Origin: Prolixibacteraceae bacterium UBA6029 | Lineage (GTDB): Bacteria > Bacteroidota > Bacteroidia > Bacteroidales > Prolixibacteraceae | NCBI GenBank assembly: GCA_002429385.1 | Contig: DIZL01000046.1 | Span: forward strand, 145,259-154,097 | Length of the DNA stretch: 8,839 bases | Reading direction: 5' to 3' | Shown: in pieces, positions 1 through 6,794 of the stretch | Position numbering within the stretch: position 1 is the first letter of the stretch | How the letters are laid out: each line of letters starts with the position of its first letter | The notes under the pieces: generated by a model | Databases searched by the model: none | What the model was told of the DNA's origin: nothing | The model's input: the letters and a program-made list of their open reading frames with translations, nothing else | Translations under genes and position numbers: made by a program

Positions 1-126
1 GTCAAATTATAAGGCGAGGGTATCAGGAGGGTAATGAATAAACATGATTTAAATATATTTCTGAATGCAGTGTCATCTTTCATATCAGGCAATCAAGAAA
101 AGACTATCTTCGGATCAGATCATTGC

Positions 127-699
127 TTAAGATACTGGTGCAGGTGTTTTTTCAACCAGCATTTGCCGGGCAATTGATTCAGACTTTTCTTTCGAAACCG
201 TTTTTTCAACAATCTTCAGAGCAAATTGAATGGCTGAAGCCGGTCCGTTAGCAGTAAGAACATTCCCTGATTCAACTACAGGTTTGGAAAGCAGTTCGGC
301 TCCTGTCAGGTAATGCTCGAATCCAGGGAAACAAACGGCTTGCTTTCCCTTTAGAATACCCAGATTACCGTAAACCATCGGGGCAGCACATATAGCAGCC
401 AGTTGCTTGTTCGCGTCGTTGAATTTCAGGATCATTTCCCTTAAGCCTTTGTGTGCATCAAGGTTGGATGCACCAGGCATTCCTCCCGGTAATACGATCA
501 TATAAATATCATCATAATCTACCAGCTCAAAAAGAATATCGGCCATTATTTTCAGCTGATGAGCTCCGGTAACCTCTAATTTACCAGCCACAGAAACCAC
601 GCTGACTTCAATGTCAGCCCGGCGCAAAACATCGATGATGCTGACCGCTTCAATTTCTTCGAAGCCATTAGCCAAATGAACTGCAATTTTCCTTTTCAT
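127..699 (-). CDS. DJ-1/PfpI family protein (YajL/ThiJ-like)
   Basis: This 190-residue protein is a single class I glutamine-amidotransferase-like domain of the DJ-1/PfpI superfamily. Family members act in the cytoplasm in oxidative and carbonyl stress, as glyoxalase/deglycase-type enzymes or chaperones; which activity applies here cannot be read from sequence. Visible landmarks are the N-terminal strand and helix with GFEEIEA (residues 12-18, E17 matching the conserved acid of DJ-1), GGMPGA (72-77), the nucleophile elbow AAICAAP with C104, and the final NGPASAIQFAL segment (151-161). Length is normal for YajL-type proteins. The frame is open upstream to an ATG at 774, but that extension runs through the terminator of the sigma-factor gene, so the ATG at 699 is preferred; MKRKIAVHLANGFEE is also the usual N-terminus of the family. 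No terminator is obvious after the stop codon. The family call is secure, the substrate unknown. Confidence 0.93.
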   Translation of the reverse strand: MKRKIAVHLANGFEEIEAVSIIDVLRRADIEVSVVSVAGKLEVTGAHQLKIMADILFELVDYDDIYMIVLPGGMPGASNLDAHKGLREMILKFNDANKQLAAICAAPMVYGNLGILKGKQAVCFPGFEHYLTGAELLSKPVVESGNVLTANGPASAIQFALKIVEKTVSKEKSESIARQMLVEKTPAPVS

Positions 700-720
700 A
701 ATCCACTGTTTTATTTCTAT

Positions 721-728
721 CAAAGATA
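721..728 (-). promoter_or_regulatory. Candidate -7 box for the DJ-1 gene
   Basis: The minus strand reads TATCTTTG, a perfect match to the Bacteroidetes -7 consensus TAnnTTTG, 21 bases before the ATG at 699. A TTTG lies 14 bases further upstream, at 746-743. That is shorter than the usual -33 to -7 distance of about 20 bases, and this TTTG overlaps the T-tract of the preceding terminator, so the -33 element is doubtful. Confidence 0.4.
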
Positions 729-743
729 AGCCTTTGTCAGGCC

Positions 744-775
744 AAAAAAAAATGATCCACAAAAAGTGAATCATT
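744..775 (-). terminator. Intrinsic terminator after the ECF sigma gene
   Basis: Read on the minus strand, bases 775-766 and 760-751 form a 10-bp stem (AATGATTCAC/GTGGATCATT, one G-U pair) around a five-T loop, followed directly by a run of nine T at 752-744. It lies 43 bases past the stop codon of the sigma-factor gene and separates that gene from the DJ-1 gene. Confidence 0.85.
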
Positions 776-817
776 TTAAACCGGATACCAACGATTTTTT
801 ATTAAAGAGAAAATTTA

Positions 818-1324
818 CTAGTATGCGTAATCTTTAAGGGACTTTTCCAATTTTTTCCTGGTAAAGAAAATGCGACTCTTAACCGTTCCCAGCGGTAAAT
901 GAAGGTCTTCAGCAATTTCCTTGTATTTAAATCCGTCGAGAAACATATTGAACGGAACCTTATATTCGTCCTCAAGAGCGTTGATGCATTTGATAATCTC
1001 TTTCGAACTGTAAATAGATTCAGGCGAGGGATAGCTTTTATCCTTTTGCATCTTCAAATGAAAATCGTTATTTGAACCATCGAATGTGTTTTTTGTTTTT
1101 ACATTTCGGCGGTAGTTATTAATAAATGTGTTTTTCATGATGGTGTAAATCCATGCCTTGAAATTTGTATTTTGAGTAAATTTATCACGGTAGGTAAGAG
1201 CCTTCAAAAATGTTTCCTGAAGAAGATCCTGGGCTTTCTCACTATCTGATGTCAGACTTAGGGCATAATATAACAATTTGTCCTGTAATCCCAATAGAGC
1301 TGTGTTAAATTGAAGCTGTGTCAT
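818..1324 (-). CDS. ECF-type RNA polymerase sigma factor
   Basis: This 168-residue protein has the two-domain layout of extracytoplasmic-function sigma-70 factors. Region 2 covers about residues 12-75: DLLQETFLKA (33-42) is the core-binding segment, and KAWIYTIMKNTFINNYRR (56-73) is the region that melts and reads the -10 element. A linker of about 35 residues follows, then region 4 (about 110-165), whose helix-turn-helix YKEIAEDLHLPLGTVKSRIF (134-153) contacts the -35 element. The ATG at 1324 is chosen because the protein begins cleanly and full-length there. No anti-sigma (FecR-like) gene is adjacent: downstream is a terminator, and upstream is a divergent TonB-dependent receptor whose start lies 421 bases away. 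It therefore looks like a stand-alone sigma of the type widespread in Bacteroidetes, perhaps controlled at the level of expression. Its targets are unknown; control of the divergent receptor is possible but not shown. Confidence 0.95.
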   Translation of the reverse strand: MTQLQFNTALLGLQDKLLYYALSLTSDSEKAQDLLQETFLKALTYRDKFTQNTNFKAWIYTIMKNTFINNYRRNVKTKNTFDGSNNDFHLKMQKDKSYPSPESIYSSKEIIKCINALEDEYKVPFNMFLDGFKYKEIAEDLHLPLGTVKSRIFFTRKKLEKSLKDYAY

Positions 1325-1745
1325 GGCGTTCGTTTTTAAATTGTTAATTGTTGATACAAATATAAATATTCAGATCATCAAATAAAGGATTATTAGGTCT
1401 TTTATTATTCGATAATTTTTATGGCTGATAAAGATTATTTATATGAATATGTCCGGTATATGAGTTTCAAATTTATTTACACCTATACCAGATCGTATTT
1501 CATTGATTATTTGTTAAAAAAAGTATCGATTTATTAAAATATCAATGTCTTACTGTTTATTAAATATAAAGCAACATCATTCTTCTGACATTTCCTTATA
1601 TAATTTTTTCAAAAACTTACATAATTCACACATTTTGGAGATATATGTTTTAGTCCTTACAATTCGATCTGAGAATCCGATTGGATTTGTCCCCAGTCAA
1701 ATAAATATTACTTTAGCCGCCTCATATTTTTCAATAAAAGTATCT
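1325..1745. other. Spacer between divergent sigma and receptor genes
   Basis: This AT-rich spacer of 421 bases holds the candidate sigma-gene promoter at its left end. The receptor reading frame continues open upstream to an ATG at 1545, but the extra 67 residues look like chance open frame. I searched by eye for a cobalamin riboswitch (B12 box and its GC-rich helices), as expected for some BtuB-like receptors, and found none. The nearest plus-strand -7-like sequence is TGGATTTG at 1682-1689 (one mismatch to TAnnTTTG), with no recognisable -33 partner. Confidence 0.6.
1357..1364 (-). promoter_or_regulatory. Candidate -7 box for the ECF sigma gene
   Basis: The minus strand reads TATATTTG, a full match to TAnnTTTG, 32 bases before the ATG at 1324. 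A TTTG at 1382-1379 sits 14 bases upstream, a shorter gap than is typical. This fits the housekeeping promoter type of Bacteroidetes; the -33 assignment is weak. Confidence 0.42.
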
Positions 1746-3776
1746 ATGAAAAGAATTATCAGATCCATTAACCGGGCTGAATTGATTACTTTCAAGCGCT
1801 GGGGTGGAAAATCGTATTCCTTGTTTAATGCTATCAATCGGCAGGTGCGCATCGGTGTGCTGTTAGCTGTTTATACTACGGTAGCTCATCCGGAATTCGT
1901 TTTTGCACAGACCGACACAACAAAAGTAAACAAAGAGTACAATCTTGACGAAGTCGAGGTTAGCGCCCAAAGAACACCTGTTGCTTTCTCGCAGGTGGCA
2001 CGGATTGTATCCGTGATCAGCAGAGAAGAAATTGAGGCGGCCCCCGTCCAAAGTATCCAGGACCTGCTTGAATACGCGTTAAGCGTCGATGTCAGGCAAC
2101 GCGGACCCAACGGAGTACAGGCCGACATCTCCGTCCGGGGCGGATCATTCGATCAAACCCTCATCCTTTTAAACGGCATCAGCATCTCAGATCCCCAGAC
2201 CGGACATCATTCACTCAATCTACCGGTCAGCTTAAAAAACATCCAGCGTATCGAAATTCTTGAAGGCCCTGCAGCCAGGGTATTCGGACCCAATGCCTTC
2301 TCGGGCGCCATTAACATCATCACCACCCCGGAGGGAGCAACCAACTTAAAAGTTGATATTTCAGCAGGTCAGCATAAGTTATCGGATGTAAATATCTCCG
2401 GAAATCTGAACTCCGAAGCATGGAAACATTTTTTGGCATTTGACCGCATGTCTTCGGACGGATATATCGATAATACCGATTTCAAAAACTGGAATGCGTT
2501 TTATCAGACCAGGCTGGATACCAAACCAGGAGCTCTTGATTTCCAGTTTGGAAGAACAAATAAAGCATTTGGGGCGAACAGTTTTTATACTGCAGATTAT
2601 CCAAATCAGTATGAAGAAACCAAAACCACCTTTGCTTCCATGAAATTTGAATCAGGAACCAAAATCCACCTGACCCCTTCTATCTACTGGCGGCGTAATC
2701 AGGATAAGTTCGAGCTATTCAGAAGCGATCCGGCATCGTGGTACGCAGGACACAATTACCATCTTACGGATGTTTTCGGAAGTAATCTGAATGCATGGTT
2801 TTCTTCGTCCCTGGGTAAAACGGCCTTTGGCTCTGAAATCCGTTCAGAAAGTGTGTGGAGCAATGTTTTAGGACTTGCAATGGACACACCGATTGCAGTT
2901 CCGGGGGAGTCGGGCCAGATATTTACCAAATCGTATTCGCGCACAACCATATCATATTTTATAGAGCACTCAGTTTATCTGAAAAAGCTGACTGTTTCGG
3001 CAGGAGCAATGACCAACAGGATCTCGGATCTCGGTTTTGGCTGGAGTATATATCCAGGAATGGATGCCTCTTATGCCCTCTCCGACTTGATCAAATTTTA
3101 CGCATCGGCCAACTCCAGTATGCGGATGCCTACGTTTACAGATTTATTTTACAGCGGGCCAACCAACATTGGGAATCCAAACCTGAAACCTGAGAAATCC
3201 GTCACTTATGAAGGTGGATTAAAGCTAAGCTATACCGGATTTTCAGGACGAGCGGATGTTTATCGCCGTGAGGGGAAAAACCTGATTGACTGGGTCCGCG
3301 AAAAGGAAACCGATAAATGGAAGGCCCAAAATCTAACCCTGATCAATTCAAGTGGCATTGAACTCAGTGGAACCTTTTTCCCGGAGAAGATATGGAATAA
3401 ATCTGTTTTTCTCACCAAATTAGGCATCAACTATTCATACAATCAGCTAGAAAAAGGTTATAATGCCCTGTTTTCGAACTATGTACTGGATAACCTGAAG
3501 CAAAAACTGGACATTGAAATAGAGCATAAGATCTGGAATAAAATAAAAGCTTCCTGGCGTGCCAGTTACCAGGACCGTAACGGCATGCGGACGGCCACGA
3601 ACTCCTATGAACCTTTCTGGCTGGTCAATACACGTATAATGTGGAAAACGCCATCCACTGAGATCTATGTCATGGCAGCAAACCTGTTTGATACCAGGTA
3701 TTACGATTTTGGCACAATCAGTCAGCCCGGGCGCTGGATCAGTATTGGAATCAGTCATAAGATAAATTTCAAATAA
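1746..3776 (+). CDS. TonB-dependent outer-membrane receptor, BtuB-like
   Basis: This 676-residue protein is a gated 22-strand outer-membrane barrel of the TonB-dependent receptor family. From the ATG at 1746 the order is: a long basic leader with FKRWGGKSYSLF (16-27), a pattern I recall from Bacteroidales receptors, then a hydrophobic stretch ending FVFAQ (likely cleavage near residue 54); a TonB-box-like segment with LDEVEVSAQR (67-76); a plug domain (about 80-195) with ISVRGGSFDQTLILLNG and ILEGPAARVFGPNAFSGAIN; then the barrel. Late barrel features are NPNLKPEKSVTYEGG, IDWV, NLFDTRYYDFG and QPGRW, ending in the aromatic-plus-charged SHKINFK. Mature size and these C-terminal motifs resemble BtuB-type (cobalamin) receptors more than the larger SusC family. 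Substrate remains inferred: no B12 riboswitch or periplasmic partner genes are seen. The upstream ATG at 1545 would bury the signal peptide, so it is rejected. The gene is monocistronic, followed by a terminator. Confidence 0.92.
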   Translation: MKRIIRSINRAELITFKRWGGKSYSLFNAINRQVRIGVLLAVYTTVAHPEFVFAQTDTTKVNKEYNLDEVEVSAQRTPVAFSQVARIVSVISREEIEAAPVQSIQDLLEYALSVDVRQRGPNGVQADISVRGGSFDQTLILLNGISISDPQTGHHSLNLPVSLKNIQRIEILEGPAARVFGPNAFSGAINIITTPEGATNLKVDISAGQHKLSDVNISGNLNSEAWKHFLAFDRMSSDGYIDNTDFKNWNAFYQTRLDTKPGALDFQFGRTNKAFGANSFYTADYPNQYEETKTTFASMKFESGTKIHLTPSIYWRRNQDKFELFRSDPASWYAGHNYHLTDVFGSNLNAWFSSSLGKTAFGSEIRSESVWSNVLGLAMDTPIAVPGESGQIFTKSYSRTTISYFIEHSVYLKKLTVSAGAMTNRISDLGFGWSIYPGMDASYALSDLIKFYASANSSMRMPTFTDLFYSGPTNIGNPNLKPEKSVTYEGGLKLSYTGFSGRADVYRREGKNLIDWVREKETDKWKAQNLTLINSSGIELSGTFFPEKIWNKSVFLTKLGINYSYNQLEKGYNALFSNYVLDNLKQKLDIEIEHKIWNKIKASWRASYQDRNGMRTATNSYEPFWLVNTRIMWKTPSTEIYVMAANLFDTRYYDFGTISQPGRWISIGISHKINFK

Positions 3777-3783
3777 AGATCAG

Positions 3784-3810
3784 ACTCCCGATTTTCCGGG
3801 AGTTTTTTTT
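3784..3810 (+). terminator. Intrinsic terminator after the TonB receptor gene
   Basis: A 7-bp GC-rich stem, ACTCCCG (3784-3790) with CGGGAGT (3797-3803), a six-base loop and a run of eight T. It starts eight bases after the receptor stop codon. Confidence 0.9.
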
Positions 3811-3826
3811 ACTTCGGAGAAAGTAT

Positions 3827-3834
3827 TATCTTCG
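3827..3834 (+). promoter_or_regulatory. Possible -7 box for the DUF5606 gene
   Basis: TATCTTCG matches TAnnTTTG at all but one position and lies 22 bases before the ATG at 3857, just past the receptor terminator, where a new promoter is needed. No clear -33 TTTG is present. Confidence 0.28.
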
Positions 3835-3856
3835 TGCACTGAAAAAAACAGAACGT

Positions 3857-4285
3857 ATGTTAAAAGGAATATTAGCTATCAGTGGTCAGCCTGGATTATT
3901 TAAGATGGTGACCGAAGCAAAAAACAGCATCATTGTGGAATCCTTGCTGACAGGCAAGCGAATGCCGGCTTATTCAACATCCAAAATCAGCGCACTTGCT
4001 GACATTTCTGTGTTTACTGCAACAGGAGAGGTTCAGTTGAAGGAGTTATTTAAACATATCCGGGAGAGTGGAAAAATGGTTAATCCAAAAGCTACAGCCA
4101 ATGAGATAAAATCATTCTTCGAAGAAATTTTGCCTGAATACGACAAAGATCGGGTATATGTCTCCGATATGAAAAAGATTTTTCAATGGTATCAACTTCT
4201 AAGTGATCTCAATTTACTTGTCGACGATGAAGAGGTAAAACCGGAAGAGAAAGAAGAACCTGAGGAAAAAGATTCTGAATCATAA
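3857..4285 (+). CDS. DUF5606 domain-containing protein
   Basis: This 142-residue cytoplasmic protein has no signal peptide and no membrane segment. The N-terminus MLKGILAISGQPGLFKMV, followed by IIVESLLTGKRMPAYSTSKISALADISVFT (25-54), matches my memory of DUF5606, a small family conserved across Bacteroidetes with no established function. The middle (about 58-120) is a helical, charged region with FFEEILPEYDKDRVY and a WYQLL segment. The last 20 residues are almost all Glu, Asp, Lys, Pro and Ser, giving an acidic disordered tail; such tails are common in the family, as far as I recall. The first ATG is used; it has no Shine-Dalgarno sequence, as is normal for this phylum. It lies between two terminators and therefore appears to be a single-gene unit. 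Function is unknown and none is proposed. Confidence 0.85.
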   Translation: MLKGILAISGQPGLFKMVTEAKNSIIVESLLTGKRMPAYSTSKISALADISVFTATGEVQLKELFKHIRESGKMVNPKATANEIKSFFEEILPEYDKDRVYVSDMKKIFQWYQLLSDLNLLVDDEEVKPEEKEEPEEKDSES

Positions 4286-4292
4286 CAAAGAG

Positions 4293-4319
4293 AACCGCAT
4301 CGAACATGCGGTTTTTTTT
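4293..4319 (+). terminator. Intrinsic terminator after the DUF5606 gene
   Basis: An 8-bp stem, AACCGCAT (4293-4300) with ATGCGGTT (4306-4313), a five-base loop and a T-tract (4312-4319). It lies between two convergent genes. The minus-strand side lacks a clean T run, so it is best read as serving the plus strand, with weaker possible use for the exonuclease gene. Confidence 0.9.
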
Positions 4320-4332
4320 ATATGCACAAAAA

Positions 4333-4872
4333 TCAAAACAACCGGAGCTGGCTGGGAGGCAGTTTGGATTCCTTTTGAGCCTTGCGGGCAAGTATCATTT
4401 CCAAAAGACTCACTGTTGCAAGTGCATCTCCTGCGGCCCGGTGTCTTCCATTAATGTCGATTCCCAGCTCATTGCATATTCTTCCCAGTGAATAGGATTT
4501 ATAACCCGGCAGGAACTTGCGTCCCATCCGCACAGTACACATCGTTTTTCGCTGATAATCGTAACCCAGTCGTTTGAATTCCTCCTGGATGAACCGATAG
4601 TCAAAACTTACATTGTGTGCAACAAATAACTTATCCTGAGTGATCTCAACAATTTTCCTTGCAATCTCATAAAATTTCGGGGCAGTTTTTACCATTTCAT
4701 TATCAATACCGGTAAGCCTGGTTATGAATCCGGGAATATAAACTTCAGGATTAACCAGGCTTGTGTATGAATCTGTGATCTCAAATCCATTGTGAATAAA
4801 GATGGCAATCTCGGTGATTTTGCCAGTTGCGACAGCCTGTCCTGTAGTTTCAATGTCAATTATTGCGTACAA
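4333..4872 (-). CDS. DEDDh 3'-5' exonuclease (DnaQ/epsilon-like)
   Basis: This 179-residue protein is a complete DnaQ-fold exonuclease domain that would remove nucleotides from DNA 3' ends using two metal ions. All five catalytic residues are visible: D6 and E8 in DIETTG (Exo I), D91 in HNVSFDYRF (Exo II), and H144 and D149 in GRHRAAGDA (Exo III), which places it in the DEDDh subclass. Bacteroidetes relatives often carry a C-terminal GIY-YIG domain; here the protein stops right after the exonuclease fold. It ends in PPSQLRLF, and the last five residues fit the sliding-clamp-binding consensus QLxLF. The start codon is TTG at 4872: the family begins MYAIIDIETTG at exactly this point, and no ATG or GTG is found nearby upstream in frame. 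Candidate roles are replication proofreading or repair. It is convergent with the DUF5606 gene. Confidence 0.92.
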   Translation of the reverse strand: MYAIIDIETTGQAVATGKITEIAIFIHNGFEITDSYTSLVNPEVYIPGFITRLTGIDNEMVKTAPKFYEIARKIVEITQDKLFVAHNVSFDYRFIQEEFKRLGYDYQRKTMCTVRMGRKFLPGYKSYSLGRICNELGIDINGRHRAAGDALATVSLLEMILARKAQKESKLPPSQLRLF

Positions 4873-5302
4873 AGTCTGATATTTTGATGTAAAATTACAA
4901 TTATTGAATACTCGTAAAACAAATCACTCCACATTTTTCTGATGCGTTCTGATAAGTTACAGTCATTTCTGAGAACTACAGGCAGAAATAAAAATATAAA
5001 GTGCACATCAATATGATGATGTGTGAATAATGTAACTATTTTCCAAAATTATGTAACTCTTAACTCCGCAGAGATAACCAAATTTGTATTATAAAAATTC
5101 GTTGATGCAGCCGATGTGAAATGATCACCCCGGAGTATAATATCATCGAAGACAAAAATTTGCCTTACAAATATTGAAGTGCTTTTTAAAAACACTTAAT
5201 ATCATCATACTAATTGAGTAATATGATATAAATATTGCTCTCATATCATAACAAAAAATTAAAAATAATTTTTAATATTTATTCAATCAAAATTAAATTA
5301 CT
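4873..5302. other. AT-rich spacer upstream of the first ompA gene
   Basis: This 430-base spacer has no credible gene. It contains several inverted repeats: CACATCA/TGATGTG (5004-5023), an AAGTG..CACTT dyad with a TTTTTAAAAA centre (5177-5197), TATGATA/TATCATA (5222-5250), and ATTAAAAAT/ATTTTTAAT (5258-5276, one-base centre). The heptamer ATATCAT, or its complement ATGATAT, occurs four times between 5140 and 5249. The best -7-like sequence is CAAATTTG at 5079-5086 (one mismatch to TAnnTTTG), which would imply a leader of about 210 bases. Confidence 0.6.
5222..5250. repeat. Inverted repeat upstream of the first ompA gene
   Basis: Perfect 7-bp arms TATGATA (5222-5228) and TATCATA (5244-5250) are separated by 15 bases, about 50 bases before the ATG at 5303. 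Two copies of the recurring ATATCAT/ATGATAT heptamer (5223-5229 and 5243-5249) overlap the arms. It could be an operator or a leader hairpin. Confidence 0.4.
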
Positions 5303-6640
5303 ATGAAAAAATTAATTCTACTTTCATTAATTCTGGCATTTGTAGCAAGCATAAATGCCCAGACTTTGGATAAAAAATGGGGCGCAGGCATCGGATTAGG
5401 TGCATATGGGCCGCTGAATGACGAAGGAGTGGGCTTAATGCCCGAATTGTATTTAAGCAGATACCTAAGTCCAAAATTGGATTTAATGCTTAAAGGAGAC
5501 CTGGGCGTATTCCGGTCAAAATTGATGAGCGATGTTGATTTGGCCAATGCGTTTTTGAACTTAAGGTTTAAGCTCGGCAATGAAAGTAAAAATTTTCGAC
5601 CATATCTTTTTGCAGGACCAGGTTTTCTGGCCGACAACAGAACTACAGGTATGAACTTTGATTTGGGTTTAGGCGCTAAATACTATATTAGTCCGGCAAC
5701 TGCATTCTATTTTGATGCCGGTTATCTCAATGGTATTAAATCAGTCACAGTAGTAGGTGCAAGGCATGTAACTGACAATATCTGGAAAGCAACCATAGGC
5801 ATGGAATTTGATTTTGGGAAAGCTAAAGATACTGACATGGACGGTGTCTCGGATAACAAAGACAAATGTCCGGATACTCCGGCAGGAGTTGTTGTAGACA
5901 AAAATGGTTGCCCTGTTGATACGGATGGAGATGGTGTTCCTGATTATCTTGACAAATGTCCTACCGTTAAGGGCCTTGTCTCATTAAATGGCTGTCCGGA
6001 TGCTGATGGTGACGGTGTTGCCGATATTGATGACAAATGTCCGGATACTCCCAAAGGCTGGAAAGTAGATGCCACCGGATGCCCGCTTGATCAGGATCAT
6101 GACGGAGTTGTCGATGCATTGGACAAATGTCCGGACACTCCCGTTGGTGTTACTGTTGATAAAAACGGATGCCCGGTTGATACTGATGGAGACGGTGTTC
6201 CTGATTATCTGGATAAATGTCCTACCGTAGCGGGACCAAAAGAAAATAATGGTTGCCCTGTAGTTGAAAAAACTGTTGAAGAAATGGTCGCTCCCGACAT
6301 GAAAATAGAACCGGTATATTTTGACTATGACAAGTCGAATATTCTTAATGTCGAAAAGGCAAAAATTGACAAACTGGTCAGTTTATTGAAAGCAAACAAA
6401 GATTACGAAGTAAACATGACCGGAAATACTGACAGTAAGGGTACAGAGGAATATAATATGGCACTATCCAAAAGAAGAATTGATTCGGTTGCCAAAGCAA
6501 TTACCACCAGCGGAGTAAAACAGAATCGTATTTACAAGGAAAAACCACTTGGAGAGACAAAACCTGCAGCAACTAATGAAACAGAAGAAGGTCGTGCATT
6601 AAACCGCAGGGTTGAATTTGAAGTAATCAAAACAAAATAA
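5303..6640 (+). CDS. OmpA family outer-membrane protein with TSP3 repeats (copy 1)
   Basis: This 445-residue protein would link the outer membrane to peptidoglycan. It has a signal peptide (1-19, cleavage INA|QT), an OmpA-type eight-strand barrel domain (about 21-174), five thrombospondin type 3 repeats (176-320) and an OmpA C-terminal peptidoglycan-binding domain (about 335-445). Repeats begin at D176, D206, D233, D263 and D293 (spacing 30, 27, 30, 30), each in the form DxDxDGVxDxxDKCP with Asp ligands typical of Ca2+ sites. The region carries ten cysteines in a regular pattern, suggesting up to five disulfides. In the C-terminal domain, FDYDKSNI, D377 (NTDSKG) and R392 (LSKRR) match the diaminopimelate-binding Asp and Arg of OmpA; the usual GYTD is GNTD. 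The start follows an A-rich stretch without a Shine-Dalgarno sequence. It has its own terminator and is followed by a paralogue. Confidence 0.95.
   Translation: MKKLILLSLILAFVASINAQTLDKKWGAGIGLGAYGPLNDEGVGLMPELYLSRYLSPKLDLMLKGDLGVFRSKLMSDVDLANAFLNLRFKLGNESKNFRPYLFAGPGFLADNRTTGMNFDLGLGAKYYISPATAFYFDAGYLNGIKSVTVVGARHVTDNIWKATIGMEFDFGKAKDTDMDGVSDNKDKCPDTPAGVVVDKNGCPVDTDGDGVPDYLDKCPTVKGLVSLNGCPDADGDGVADIDDKCPDTPKGWKVDATGCPLDQDHDGVVDALDKCPDTPVGVTVDKNGCPVDTDGDGVPDYLDKCPTVAGPKENNGCPVVEKTVEEMVAPDMKIEPVYFDYDKSNILNVEKAKIDKLVSLLKANKDYEVNMTGNTDSKGTEEYNMALSKRRIDSVAKAITTSGVKQNRIYKEKPLGETKPAATNETEEGRALNRRVEFEVIKTK
5828..6262 (+). repeat. TSP3 (Ca2+-type) repeat array, copy 1
   Basis: This is a coding repeat of 145 codons with five units that alternate DTDGDGVPDYLDKCP-type loops with linkers ending GCP. 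Units 2 and 5 encode the same 15-residue core. The array differs from that of the second gene at 13 of 145 residues by my count. Confidence 0.9.
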
Positions 6641-6660
6641 TTACTCGTATTTGTTAAGAA

Positions 6661-6692
6661 AAATCCCTGTCAGTACTGACAGGGATTTTTTT
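6661..6692 (+). terminator. Intrinsic terminator after ompA copy 1
   Basis: A perfect inverted repeat, CCCTGTCAGT (6665-6674) and ACTGACAGGG (6675-6684), with A/T extensions on both sides and a T run from 6686. The arms abut, so the central GTAC forms the loop. It is 24 bases beyond the stop codon and separates the two ompA genes. Confidence 0.93.
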
Positions 6693-6719
6693 ATGTGTAT
6701 TTTACTTATATTAGCATCA

Positions 6720-6727
6720 TAATTTTG
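6720..6727 (+). promoter_or_regulatory. Candidate -7 box for ompA copy 2
   Basis: TAATTTTG fits TAnnTTTG exactly and lies between the terminator of copy 1 and the ATG at 6795, giving a leader of about 60 bases. The upstream TGTG (6694-6697) is only a partial match to the -33 TTTG, with a 22-base gap. Confidence 0.42.
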
Positions 6728-6794
6728 TTCATTTATAAAAACAAAGCAAATTAAGATCTATAGAAAAGCACATAATCACCAAAAACAAATACAT

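Noticed and set aside
34..177. Short plus-strand frame of 47 codons with a GGAGG sequence just before its ATG
   Set aside because: The spacing to the ATG is only three bases, the phylum rarely relies on Shine-Dalgarno sequences, the frame overlaps the 3' end of the DJ-1 gene antisense, and the product resembles nothing I know.
1545..1745. N-terminal extension of the TonB receptor from the ATG at 1545
   Set aside because: The 67 extra residues look like translated AT-rich spacer and would place the signal peptide more than 100 residues inside the protein. The ATG at 1746 gives a leader of normal type.
1325..1745. Cobalamin riboswitch upstream of the BtuB-like receptor
   Set aside because: No B12-box core or GC-rich helices can be seen; the spacer is AT-rich throughout.
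2855..3193. Overlapping plus-strand frame of 112 codons inside the receptor gene
   Set aside because: It is an out-of-frame shadow of the receptor barrel, without recognisable domain or start signal.
5177..5197. AAGTG..CACTT hairpin as a terminator for an upstream transcript
   Set aside because: No T-tract follows the stem and no plus-strand gene ends upstream; it is kept only as one of the dyads in the spacer.
5828..6262. CRISPR-like or tandem DNA repeat array
   Set aside because: The periodicity of about 90 bases is the coding repeat of TSP3 Asp- and Cys-rich units, in frame within the ompA gene; there are no identical repeats separated by unrelated spacers.
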